NCBI GenBank assembly: GCA_963969365.1
Contig: OZ017756.1
Span: forward strand, 1,674,001-1,738,000
DNA: 64,000 nucleotides
Origin: Asterochloris sp. CNOR1
Taxonomy: Eukaryota > Chlorophyta > Trebouxiophyceae > Trebouxiales > Trebouxiaceae
Direction of reading: 5' to 3'
Shown: positions 37,101 to 49,100 of the stretch, piece after piece
Layout: every line of letters starts with the position of its first letter
How positions within the stretch are numbered: the first letter of the stretch is position 1
The notes under the pieces: generated by a model
Told to the model about the DNA's origin: nothing
Seen by the model: the letters and a program-made list of their open reading frames with translations, nothing else
Databases searched by the model: none
Position numbers and translations under genes: made by a program

Positions 37101-40100
37101 GTGCCCTGCAGCAGGCTCAGGCAGCCCAGCAACAAGTTGCTGCTCAGCTGGGAGAGGCACAGCGAGGCCTTCTGGTGGGGCTGCTGGCGGCTGAGCTCTT
37201 GTCCCACCCAGCCTGCTTTACAATGTCTGTTCCTGTGGACACCCGTCCAATGAATACTCAAGCTGGTTGGCATGTGAGTGTATTGCAAGTTGCTGCGCAT
37301 TGCAGGAGAAATCTGCTGAGGTGATGGCCCTGGAAGGTCGCCTCCAGGAGACGACAAGTGCTCTGGAGGCGGCCAGGACAGGCCTGCAGCAGAAGGTGGA
37401 CAGGCTGGCTGCTCAGCTGAGCGAGGCACAGCACGCTCTGCAGAGCAAGACTGCAGAAACAGCAACCCTGGAAGCCCGCTTGCAGGAAGCGGCTCGTCAG
37501 CTGAGTGCAGGGGAGGCCAGCCAAGCTGGCCTGCAACAGAGAGCAGATGTGCTGGCAGCCCAGCTGGCCAGCGCGCAAAAGGCGCTGCAGAGCAAGACCT
37601 CTGAAGCGGCGGCCCTTGAGAGCCGTCTGCAGGTGGCATCCGAGCAGCTGACCCAAACAAAGACCACATGGGAGGCGGCCAGGGCAGGGCTACAGCAGAG
37701 AGCGGACGGACTAGCGGCCCAGCTGAGCAATGCTCAGAAGGTGCTAAAGGCCAAGACGGCTGAGGCTTTTGCCCTGGAGGGCCGGCTGCAGCAAGCAGCT
37801 GAGGAGCTAGCGCAGGTGCAGAGTGAGGGGGGGCTGGCTCAGTCCCAGTTGCAACAGCGCGCTGATGGGCTGGCAGCGCAGCTGAGCAGCGCCCAGAAGG
37901 CGCTGCAGAGCAAGGCGGCAGAGGCGAGCGCTCTGGAAAGCCGTCTGCAGGAGGCAGCTGAGCAGCTTAGCCAGGCAGGGACCACTGAAGAGGCGGCCAG
38001 GACAGCGCTGCAGCAGAGGGCAAACGGGCTGGCGGCCCAGCTGAGCGCTGCTCAGAAGGCACTGCAGAGCAAGGCAGCAGAAGCGAGTGCCCTGGAGAGC
38101 CGTTTGCAAGAGGCAGCTGAGCAGCTTGATCAGGCGCAAACCACTGGGGATGCGGCCGCGACAGCGCTGCAGCAGAGGGCGGACGGGCTTGCGGCCCAGC
38201 TGAGCGCTGCTCAAAAAGCACTGCAGGCGAAGACTGCAGAAGCGGCTGCTTTTGAGGGCCGTGTGCTGGAGGCAACAGAGCAGCTCGCGCAGATGCAGAG
38301 TCAAGGCGAACTTGCCCAGAGAGGGCTGCAGCAGAGGGCAGATGGGCTGGCAGCCCAGCTGAGCAGCGCTCAGTCGGCATTGCAGGCTAAGACTGCAGAA
38401 GTGGACGCTCTTGAGGGCCGTTCAAATGAGATGGCTGTTCAGCTGAGCGAAGGGGAGGCAGCCAAGACAGCGCTGCAGCAGAGGGCAGACGGGCTTGCGG
38501 CCCAGCTGGGCGCTGCTCAGAAGGCGCTGCACGAGCTTACTACAGAGGTCCAGGCTGCCCAGGGGCGCGTCGAGGACCTCACTGCGCAGCTGAACGGGGC
38601 CAGGCAGGGCGCCCAGGGCACTGAGAAGCAGTTGCAGCAGCGGGCACGCGAGTTGGGCGCCAGGCTGGCTGAGGCTGAAAAGGCGCAGCAGGCCGCGGCT
38701 GCACAACTCCTGGGTGCGCAGCAGCAGCTGGAGGAGGGCCAGCTGAGGGAGCAGGACCTAGCGAGGCAGCTCGGCCAGGCGCAAACTAAAGTGCAGACTC
38801 AGGCTGCGCAGCTGCGCAGCGCCCAGCAAGAGCTGGAGCAGCGCAAGCTGAGGGAGCAGGGCGTGTCCAGACAGCTCAGTGAGGCGCAGAGCAGCATGCA
38901 GGCACGTGCTGCCGAGTTGCAGGCTGCCCAGCAGCAGCAGACGGAGCAGCAGCAGCGGGAGCAGGAGCTCTCCAAACAGCTGAGCGAGGCTCAGAGCAGT
39001 GCACAGGCTTGTGCCGCAGAGCTGCGGGCCTCCCAGCAGCAGGTGGCAGAGCTCGCACGGCAGCTTGAGGCAACTCAAGCTGACGGCACCAGCCGAGACG
39101 CTGAGGCGAGCGCTGCTGCAGCCAGCATCCAGAGGCTGGCGGGGCAGCTGGCAGAGGCGCAGAAAGCCCTGCAGGCTCGCAGCAGCAAGGCGCAGGCTGG
39201 CAGCCGCCAGCTGGCTGAGGTGACAGCTCAGCTGGGGGTCGCTCAAGCTGCAGAGCAAGCCCGGGCTGGCGAGCTCCAGGCTGCAGAGGCGTCGCTGCAG
39301 CAGGCCATTGGGCGGGCAGCCTCTGCCCAGAAGCAGCTGCAGGTGAGCTGGCGCTACAGCGCTGTCTGCGGCCAGTCCAGTGACGTACCAGGGACTGCAT
39401 TTCTATCTATGTCTTGTTTGCGGGTGGTCTAACAGCAGGTACTTGACATGCAGATAAGCTCTTCACCAGCAAGGCACCACACTGCAGTGCCTTCTCCCTT
39501 CTCCTAAAACTTTGCTGGAATCGGCATGTTCTTTGTGGGCCGACTCACCTGCCGTAAGGCGGGCACTGTTATTCACACAGAGCAGCTGCTGCACCAGCAC
39601 AAGGCACCATATGGCAGTGGCCTTAGTCTCTGGCATGCGGGCTCCAGGCTGCAGGCCCAACAGCACATGTGTCCTGCACCTTGCTGATGCAGGCTGCCAA
39701 TGGCAAGCTGGCGTCTGTGCAGCAAAAAGCGCACCAACTGGAGGTGAACTTTGCTGAAGTGGAGCAGCGCGTCCACGAGCTCGATGCTGCTTGCCAAAAC
39801 AAGCAGCAGCAGCTGGAGGTGACCGCCCAGCAGGCAGCGCGGGCTCAGGAGGCGGCTGCCAACGCAGAAGCAGAGGTGTGGGCCACTCTCGAAACTTGGC
39901 AGGCGGTCACATGAACAAGGCATGGAGAAGGCTCAAGTGTTGCACTGCTTTATCAATATCTGTGGCCTCAGGCAATGGTTCTTGGCCCGCCATGGGTCGG
40001 CGTCGGAGACCTGAAGGTTGGGGGAGCAAAGGCCTGGCCCTGCTGCAGGTTGCAAGGCAGGCTGTGCAGGCAGAAGGGCTGCGACGGCAGTTGCAGGATG

Positions 40101-43100
40101 CTCAGAGGCAGCACCGCGCCGCCGAGCAGAGCATCACCAGCCTGCAGCAGGAGCTGAAGGCTGTGCAGGGGCAGGCCGAGGCAGCCGAGGCCTCGGCTCA
40201 GCAGCTTCAACGGAGCCTCACGGCCCGGACGGGCGCAGAGGCCCAGCAGTCGCACCTGCAGCAGCAGCTGGCCATGGTCCAGCAGGCAGCCTCGGAGCGG
40301 GAGCAACATGCGGTCGCGCTGCAGCAGAGGCTGGCGGCTGCTCAGGAGGAGCAGGCTGCCCTGCACCGGCAGGTCACAGATGTCAGGGCGCAGCTGCGCA
40401 GCCGGGAGCAAGAGCAGGAGCACCTCCAGGTGTGTGCTTCTCTGGACTTATTGAGGCAGGCAAGATTGGACATACTTGCTAGCTGTTGGAACAGGAGCAC
40501 CTGCAGATGGGTGCAGCAGAACCCGCAGGTCTGCACCGACAAGTGGGTGCCCCTGACCAAGCCATAGGCGGCTGGCAGTACAACGAGGATGCTGCACCAG
40601 GCAGCTTTGCTAGAGGCATGGACTGCTGCTTGTGATGCTGCATGTCATGGCAGATGCACCTTGCTGGGCTCGAATCTGCGTTCAGCCAGATATCAAGGAG
40701 TTGTTGTGGTAGCAGCTTGGCCGTCATCACTCACAGCATGCCTGTGTGGATGCAGGCCCAGCTGGCCGATGCCCGGCGGGAGGTTTGGGCTGCAGAGGCT
40801 GAGTCCCCAGGCCTCCGATGTCAGTTGGCTGAGCGCCAGAGCCAGCTGGTGAGCTGGCATGTAAATTTGTCAAGAAGATGGGCACATGACCCTGGGTGTC
40901 ATTCTTGCAGCACATTGATGCGGGGCTTCTGGTGCCTAGCGATGCTGTTGACTGCTTTCGGAGGACTGCGCCCAGCAATACGTTGCAACTGGCCCCCACA
41001 TGGGTGCGCTGCAGGCTGCTGGCACTGCCAGTCACCACCCTCTGCAAATTGCAAGCTCAATGGGGAGGCAGAACACCTCTGTACAGGAGAGGCGATGGCA
41101 GATGCATGCGCCTGATGCCCTGCTGGCTCACATCAGTGGCTGAAGCAGCAGAATATGTGCCCTCTGTGCATGAGGAGTCACGCAGACAGCTGCAGGAGTC
41201 CTCAACTCCAGGCTCTGGCATCAAGCTCAAGACTAACCTCCACTGTGCAGGAAAGGATGCAGAGGCAGCTACACTGCATGCCCACACCCGAAACTCACAA
41301 AATTCCTGTGCTGTGCAGGAAGGGCGCCCAGTAGTCTGACGCCTATACACATTCTATTGTGTGCAGGGAAGCTCAGAGGTTGCTCAGAGGGGTAGGGCTG
41401 TGGTGGGGCGTGCCTCTGCAGGCTTACGCCATTCATAGGGTGGCCCTGAAGACTTCCCGCTGTGCAGGAGGAGGCACAGAGGCAGCTGCGGAACGCCCAG
41501 CGCAGTGGCGACGAGGCCCGCGCCGAGCTGCGAGCCGCCCAGGCGGAGCTGAGGTCGGCCCACAGCAACCTGGACAGCCAGGCAGAGCAGCATGCCACTG
41601 CTGCCCGCCTGCTGAGGCAGGAGCTGGAGGCCGCCCAGGCCGCCCAGCAGGTAGGCGCGCCAGGGTTGCGCATATCAGGTGTGCCATGAAAGAAGTCAAC
41701 ATGTCGTCAGGTGCTCATGCAGTCAGAGCTGGGTCCTGCAGGAAGCCAAATGATCTGCGGACGACATAGGCTGCACTCAAGCATTGCAGCAGGTGCAGGC
41801 AGGCAGGGGCGGGTGGCTTGACCTGCCGATGGGTACCTGCCTGACATCAAAGCAGCAGCGCAGGTGCAGCAGGTGGGGAGCTGGCTGGAGTGGCTGCATG
41901 CACACTTGATGGGCAGTGCTTGCCTGCAGGGAGTGCAGCAGCAGCTGGGGGTGGCACAGGCTGAGCGCGACTCCCGCACTCGACAGCTGCAGGACCTTCA
42001 GAGCCGCCTGCAGGAGCTGCAGTCTGCTCTGCGGCGGGCACAGGACCCACAGGCCCACAGGTGGGCACTGCTGAGCCGAGCGGGGAAGACTGATTCTTTG
42101 GACAGACAGTTTTGCTGGACATGCCAGATCTGTGGGCATGCATGGGAGAGATGGGCGTACCTTAGGGGAGACGGTGCCAAGCTTGCTGCCAGCATCGTGC
42201 CACATGTATGGTACATAGCATGGTACACCCCATCCCCCTCTCCTCCTCCACATCCCCACCGCTTGTGGGAGCATTGGCTTCATCTGGCGGTGACATGAGG
42301 GACTCATCACTGCATCACAGACCTTCCCACTGCTGTCCTGGCTGCCTCTGGTGCATACATCGCTGCAGCATGGCACCACACAGTGCCTCTGCACCAGACA
42401 GTCATGCCGTCCAGTGCCGAGCCTGAGCAGCCTCGTCTGGCCGCTTGCGCAGGCTGCGTGAGGCTGAGCAGGCGCTGGCTCAGGAGCAGGCAACCTCCAG
42501 CCAGAGGGCGCACGAGCTGGCAGATGCGCAGCAGGAGCTCGCAGACCTCCAGCAGGCCCGGCAGCACGCTGTTGGGGCAGATGAGCGTGTCGATCATCTG
42601 CAGGCTCAGCTGCAGGTGATGTGACATGTAACAGCACTCCGTGCCTGTGCTTCAGCACTTCAGGGACATGCATGACCAGGGTAGTCGTGGTGAGTGTAGC
42701 CCAGGCTGGACAGGGCCAGGGATCAGCAGAGGGCTGGGCGATGGTCAAGGGGTCACTCTGACAAGGATGCTAACATGTTGCTGAGCTCAAATGAGCGTGC
42801 TCACCCACCTGCAGTGCGCCTGGGCTGCTATGCTATGCAGGCAGCGCAGCAAGATGCACTGCACAAGGGAATCCAGATTGCGCAGCAGCGGGTGGCACTG
42901 TCAGACGCCGACCACAGGCGGCGCCTTTTGGAGCAGCAGCTGCAGGAGGTCAGCAGGCGCAATCATGGGCCGGACATGCAGAGCCTCAAGGTAGGCACCC
43001 ACTGCTGCGGCTTGTGCCAAAAGGCTCCTCTGCACAGTGCGAAGCATGCCGTCCCAGACTGGGCCCCTGTGGTAGCGCTTTCTGCATGTGCATGCCTGCT

Positions 43101-46100
43101 GCTTGTGCATGTTGCGCACCTGTTGTGGTTTGTGAGCGCCTGCCAGCCAGCAGCAGGCTCTCTCTGAGCCTTCAAGATGGGATCCAAACCTGGTCCCCTT
43201 GCTGTTGCCAGGTGCAACAGCATTCAGTGCCTGCTGCAAGGTTGCTGGGCGTGCTGCAGGCCCAGGTGGACAGCCAGCAGCAGCTTGAAAACCAAGCCAG
43301 GGGAAGCAGAGGGGGCTGGGATAGATGAGGGCCTGCATCTGCCTGATCTAGAATGTTTGCGCAGCACCTGGAGTAGCAGCTGAAGGAGGCAAAAGGGCCA
43401 GTAGCCAGGCAGCTGGCAGCTGCCGGGAGGCATGAGCACACGTGCAAGCCTCGCGTGCAGGCTGACTTATGACGTGCTCTGCTGCAGGCTCAGGTGGTCG
43501 CCCTGCAGCAGCAGCTGGAGTCCCAGCTGGAGGCGGCCGAGGGGGCACAGGCCAGGCAGCGGGAGGCTGCCGGCGAGCAGCAGCTGGCCCTGGAGCAGCG
43601 TGACTCAGCCCTGCGGCAGCTGGCAGAGGCAGAGGTGCAGCTGCAAGACGCCCGGGCCCAGCAGGGGGCCCTGCAGCAACGCTTCGCGCATGCACAGCAG
43701 CAGTTTGCAGATGTGCGGGCCCAGGCCCAGGCCATGGTTGCGGAGGCCCAGGTATGGAAGCGCATCTTCATGGGTGCGTCCTTGGCTGAGTTGTCGTCAG
43801 TACTGTGCAGTCACTGCTTGGCTACCTGCGTCACTTGGCCATGCAAGCTGCCCTGAGCACCTTGCTGCATGCAACAGGTGGCCAGTCATGGGCCTCCTCA
43901 TCCCGCATAACGGCTCTCATTGCGCATGCTCATCTGAGACAAGGCAGCCATGCCTTCAGAGTGGGCAGCAGACTATGAATGATGATGCTCAGTGCACATG
44001 CTCATCTGGGACCGGCCAGCCATGCCTGCAGTGGAGTGGGCCGACCTTGAATGGGCACACGCCCGCTGTGCCTTGCAGCATGCATTCCTGACCAGCCCTG
44101 CTTGCAACCTGCGCCTTCAACGAGCCCTGCTCGTACACTCCCAAAGCCCTAGCATGGGTGCCCTGCAGCATGCCCAGCACCTGCGGAAGCAGCTGGCCGG
44201 CGCGGAGCAGGAGGCAGAGCAGCTACGACTGGAACAAGACTCCCTGCAGCAGCGACTCCACCATGTGCAGGAGGCAGCCGCCGCTCGACAGGAGGAGCTG
44301 CATGCCCTACAGGTGAGTGGTGGGCTAGCCTATGCTCCTTTGCTGTTGATGTATTGCTGCTTGGGCTGGCCACACCTGCATCGTTGCCTGCATTTGTGAT
44401 GGGCAGCCACTGTGCTGTCCTTGCTGCGCAGCCAGCACGACTCACTATAGTTCAGCACCTTGTGTGTCTGGAAACCCTCAGCCTGTGGTGATGTGCTTTG
44501 CAACTGGTGCTGGGCCCAACAGGCTCCAGCTGAAAGCTGTACTGCTTGCCCCACCCATGGCTGTGTGCTGCAAGATTGTCCCTCCACACCACAGTGGCAG
44601 CTGTTCAGCAGTCACCAACACAGGTCTTGTGTGCAGGAGCGCTTTGACCGCGCCCAGCAACGACACGCTGCTCAGATGCAGCAGCATGCCGAGAAGCAAG
44701 CAAGTGCTCTCGAGGCGGCTGCTGCCCAGAGGCAGCGTGCCGCGCATGATGCAGCGGCAGCACATGCCGCCATGGTGAGCAACCTGGAGGGCCAACTCTG
44801 GCAGGCACAGTCTGCAGCCCAGGTGCGTTGCAAATCGGCTGCCCTTACGTCCGTCGGCTTGGCTCGTGTATTGAGCTTGAAATTAGTGTTGTAAGCAGCG
44901 GTAGAGGCAGCTCCCTCTCGATTCAGCAAAACTTGGGTTGTATCAGCCACGCTGCATGCTGAAGCCATCCGACTTGGTGGGTTCAGTTCCCCCTGAGGTC
45001 CTTCGAATGAAGTACGTATGGCTGCAGGATGCTGAGCACCATGCCCAGATCGCCAGCACTGCAGCCGCCGCAGCTGAGGCACGCGCTGCCGCAGCGCAGG
45101 CCCGGCTGAAGGCAGAGCAGGAGCAGATGGAGGCGCAGCACGCAGATAAGCTGCAGGCTGCGCAGAAGGAGGTGCAGCAGGTGCAGGTGCGCTGCACTGG
45201 CATGCAGGTCACACAAGCACAGCAATGAGGCACCTCCAGCCAGCAGCCGGCCTGTGAAGAATCTCCTCAGCAGAGGCTGCATGTTGCTTCTCTGTGGGGC
45301 CATAGCGTTGGCGCCAGTGTTACTAGAGGCTCTACTGCTCATCCCAACCCTCAGTGGCTGTCCCAAGACACAGCTGTGCCAGAGGTTTGGGCAGACACGG
45401 CCAAGTTGCCCAGCGCCGGCCGCACCTTCAGCACCGGCTCAGTGACAGCAAAGAGAAAAGGACTGCACCTGCCACGCAGGATGAGCTGGATGCCCTGAGA
45501 GTGTCTCACAAGGCACTGCAGCATGAGGGAGCAGCCCTGCAGGCTGACAGAGTGCGCCTACAGGCAGAGGCAGAGCGTGCTGCCACCCGCATAACAGAGA
45601 GTCAGCAGGAGGGGTTGGCGCTGAACAGGTACCTCAGGTTAAGAGTGGCTTGACTGATTGCGGTGGCACGCTCCTGTGCTTTTCAACCTGCCAGCCCGGG
45701 GTGGGGAGGATTTGGGCAATGAGACGGCTGACTTGCGGCTACTCCTGGCTTGCACGTGGTGCTGCTGCTGCTCTGCTGATATGGGGTGTCAAGAAACAGT
45801 TTAGCGAGAGTGGCTGACCCTCAACAGGCACATGTGTTAGCAGCTGCAGGCAGGGGCAGCCATGTTGCACTGGCATGCTGTGGCATTTGCTGAATGATAC
45901 TGCCTGGCACAGCTGTATATCACAAGGCTCTTGCGGGAGGCCTGCTGGCTTGTGTCTTGTCCTGCCCCGCAAGGCAGCTCATGCGACAGCGCAAGCATGA
46001 CAGCAAGTCAATGGCACCTCAAAGTGGTTTGTTGCACTCATGCGCGCCTTTACCTGTTTCTCACGGCATTTAGCTAACTGATTGATGCCTGCCTATCTGA

Positions 46101-49100
46101 TGCTTTCTCTAAGTACAGCATCGCTCCGCTTCGCTTGCATGTTGGACTGGCTTTTTACACTGCACCTGCAGCTGCCTGTCCCCTCTGCTGCAGGCGGCTG
46201 ACTGAAGTGGCAGGAGGGCAGAGCATGGCTCAGCAGGAAGTGCAGCAGCTGCAGCAGCAGCTGGCTGCCCTGCAGCACGCCGTCAGTTCTGCTGACCAGC
46301 TGCAGCAGGACAAGGTCACGCTTCAGGTAAGCTTGCCAGAACACTCCATTGCAGCCATGGAGGCAACCGCGGACCGTCATTTGCTGCCCATGCTGTATCT
46401 GTGGCACCCTTCCAGCGCCTCACCCAGCCCAGCTGCACACGGTCCAGCTGCACATATCAGGCACCCCATAGTCCATCTGCAGAGGTCATGCACCCCATGG
46501 TCCATCTGCACATGTCATGCACGCCATGGTCCAGCTGCACATGTCGTGCACCCCATGGTCCATCTGCATGTGTTATGCACGTCATAGCCGCCTGCAAGCT
46601 GGGACGCTTGCTTCGATGGTGTCTCTGCTCAGGTGCACTGCACAGCCTGCATTCGCCAGCTCGTGGCAGAGTATATTGCCTCCCCTGAATTCCTGGCACG
46701 TGAGGGCTCAAGAGTCTATGGTGAGTGTACCACCTCAGCCACAGCAGCATGGTTGAGCAGTCGACATGCTTCTGTGCTCAGGGGGCCCTGGAGGCAGAGA
46801 AGCAGGCGGGCATCTCCACCCAGGCCGCTCTCAAGGGGGCCCAGTCCTCCACGGCCGCCGCACAGCAGCAGTGTCGTGCAGCTCAGGCGCGGTGCACCCG
46901 TGCGGAGGCCCAGGTGCAGCACCGGGATGCCCAGCTGGAGGAGATGCAGGGGGAGCTGCAGGGCCTGGAGCAGCAGGTGAGACCTGCTGGTTCTACATGA
47001 GGCACACTTGAGGAATGTTTCCAATTGGAACTTCCTTGGCTCGGGGCATTGTTCCCACGTGTGCCCGTCCCAGGGCTTGTGGAGGTAGGGAGATGCGAGA
47101 AGACCTGCAGGGCTTGTTTAGTGCGGAGGAGGGAGCCATGGGCAACCCTGCACCAGGGCCTGTCTGGTGGACCCTCAAGCACCCCTTGGTAGTTTGTTTT
47201 CTGGAGTTCACTAGCAGCTCCTCTTTCCAATGAGGTCCGCCAGGATATGAATTGCTTGCCTGCATGATCTGGCAAAAGTGATGGTCAGCAACAAGCATGG
47301 CGCAGGTCACAGGCCTGTGTGAGAGGCAGGCTGTCATGTACCGAATGCTGCAGGTAGCAGAGCTGCAGCAGAATTACAGCGACTGGCTCAGCCAGCAGGC
47401 AGGGGAGCAGGATGCTGCTCATGAGATGCAGAGGGCCCTGAGAGAGGCGCAGGGAGACAGCCAGACCCTGCGCCACAAGCTCAACGCTGCGCAGCAGCAG
47501 CACTCTCGTGCAGAGGCCAAGTACCACTCCAAGGTGGGGTGGCCTGCACGAGTCACTCTGTCAGGGAGGCTCCATCTGGGTGCCCAATGATTACCTCTGT
47601 CTCTGAATGTATTGCACAGCCGTTTTGCGTGTTGCTGCAGTGCAAAGGAAATCAGCAGAAGCCCGGCAGGGTGGCTGCTGCAGAATGCTATTGCTGAGGG
47701 GAGCCAGCCCTCTGGGGTGCTGCAGGTACTTTGAGGCCTGCCCGCCACTGGTGCTGCAGGTGCAGCAGCCAACCATGAGGCTTGCAGTGCGTGCATGCTG
47801 CCCTGCGCAGCAATCGTGCTACCTTCCTGATTACAGATGCGGAGATTGCTCCACACAAAGTGCTGCTTCCTGGCCTCTGAGGTGCCAGACTGCCCTGACG
47901 CATGGTCCTGCCGCTGCTGCTGCAGGTGCAGCACCTGGAGGACAGGCTGGCAGCAGAGCAGGCCAGCAGCGAGGCGCGTGCCCACGACCACGCTCACCAG
48001 GTCAGCATGCTGCGGCAGCAGCTCCAAGGGCAGCAAGGCCAGCTGGAGCGCCAGGCACGCGAGGTGCAGCAGCTGCAGGCAGCCCTGGCGGCTGCCCAGA
48101 GCGACACGCAGGCTGAGGCGTCCGGCATCACTGCCCGCCTGGCCACTGCTCAGGTGACGCCTGGGGCTGGCACCAGGAGTTCCCTGTCGCCAAGGCAGCT
48201 GCACAGAGTGGGGCCACTGGGCACCAGCGCCTATGTCAGGCCAACGCTCTGATTGGGCCTGCACTGTGTGTGCTCCACTGCCAAGTCCTCACTGGCCCTG
48301 TCGGGCTTACGCACCCGGCACCTGCCCCGTACACGGAGGGCTCCAGAGGCAGCCAGGAGCCGCCTGCAGGCTGCAGGGTGTGTGTTGAGGGGCACTGCAG
48401 CACAGCCACCTGGAGCTCATCAGGTGCAGAGTGCTGCTCACCATGTGTGGGACTCTGATGGCGCCACCGAAGACATGAATCTGCCTGCTGTCAATGGTGA
48501 CGCTTGTCACAGTGCCTGATGCGGTGTCGCGCGAGGAGTGTGGGCGGTGCCGCAGCGCAGGGGTGGCCACCCTTGACATCCAACACCTCACATGCAGTGC
48601 ACGACAGCAGGGCAAGTCCCTCGGCTAACCAAGTATCATCCAGCATCACTTCTTTACTGGCTCTTCAGGCGGCTCTGGAGCAGGCTGAAGGGCAGATCGC
48701 AGCCCTGCAGCAGGACGCCTGGGCAACAACGCAGCAGGCTGCTGCAGATCGGGGCAAGGCAGATGCCGCTGCGGAGCACCTGCGCAGGCGCCTGCAGCAG
48801 GCGGAGCTGCGGGCGCAGCAGGCTCGCGCAGAGGCCCACCACACGGCGCGGGACCAGGTCGGGGCTGAGCTGCAGGCCCTGCAGCAGGAGCTGGGAGCAA
48901 AGCGCCAGGTGGGTGTCACTGCGCAACAGCAAGCGTGCCTGCTGAAGGAGGTCTGCTGGCAGGACTTCTTGCAGCTGAGCTGGGGGGGTCTGAAGTGAGA
49001 GCTGGGATGGGTGTGTCTGGGCAAGAGCAGGGTGGTGTCAGTGTGGGCAGAGGCAGAACAAGGCAAGACAGCTCCCTGGAGGGGTTTTGAGTCTGGCAGC

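Noticed and set aside
37807-39400. Long antisense open frames under the 2-kb coiled-coil exon
   Set aside because: Repetitive Gln/Ala codons (CAG, GCN) produce long antisense Leu/Cys/Ser frames automatically; no family signature.
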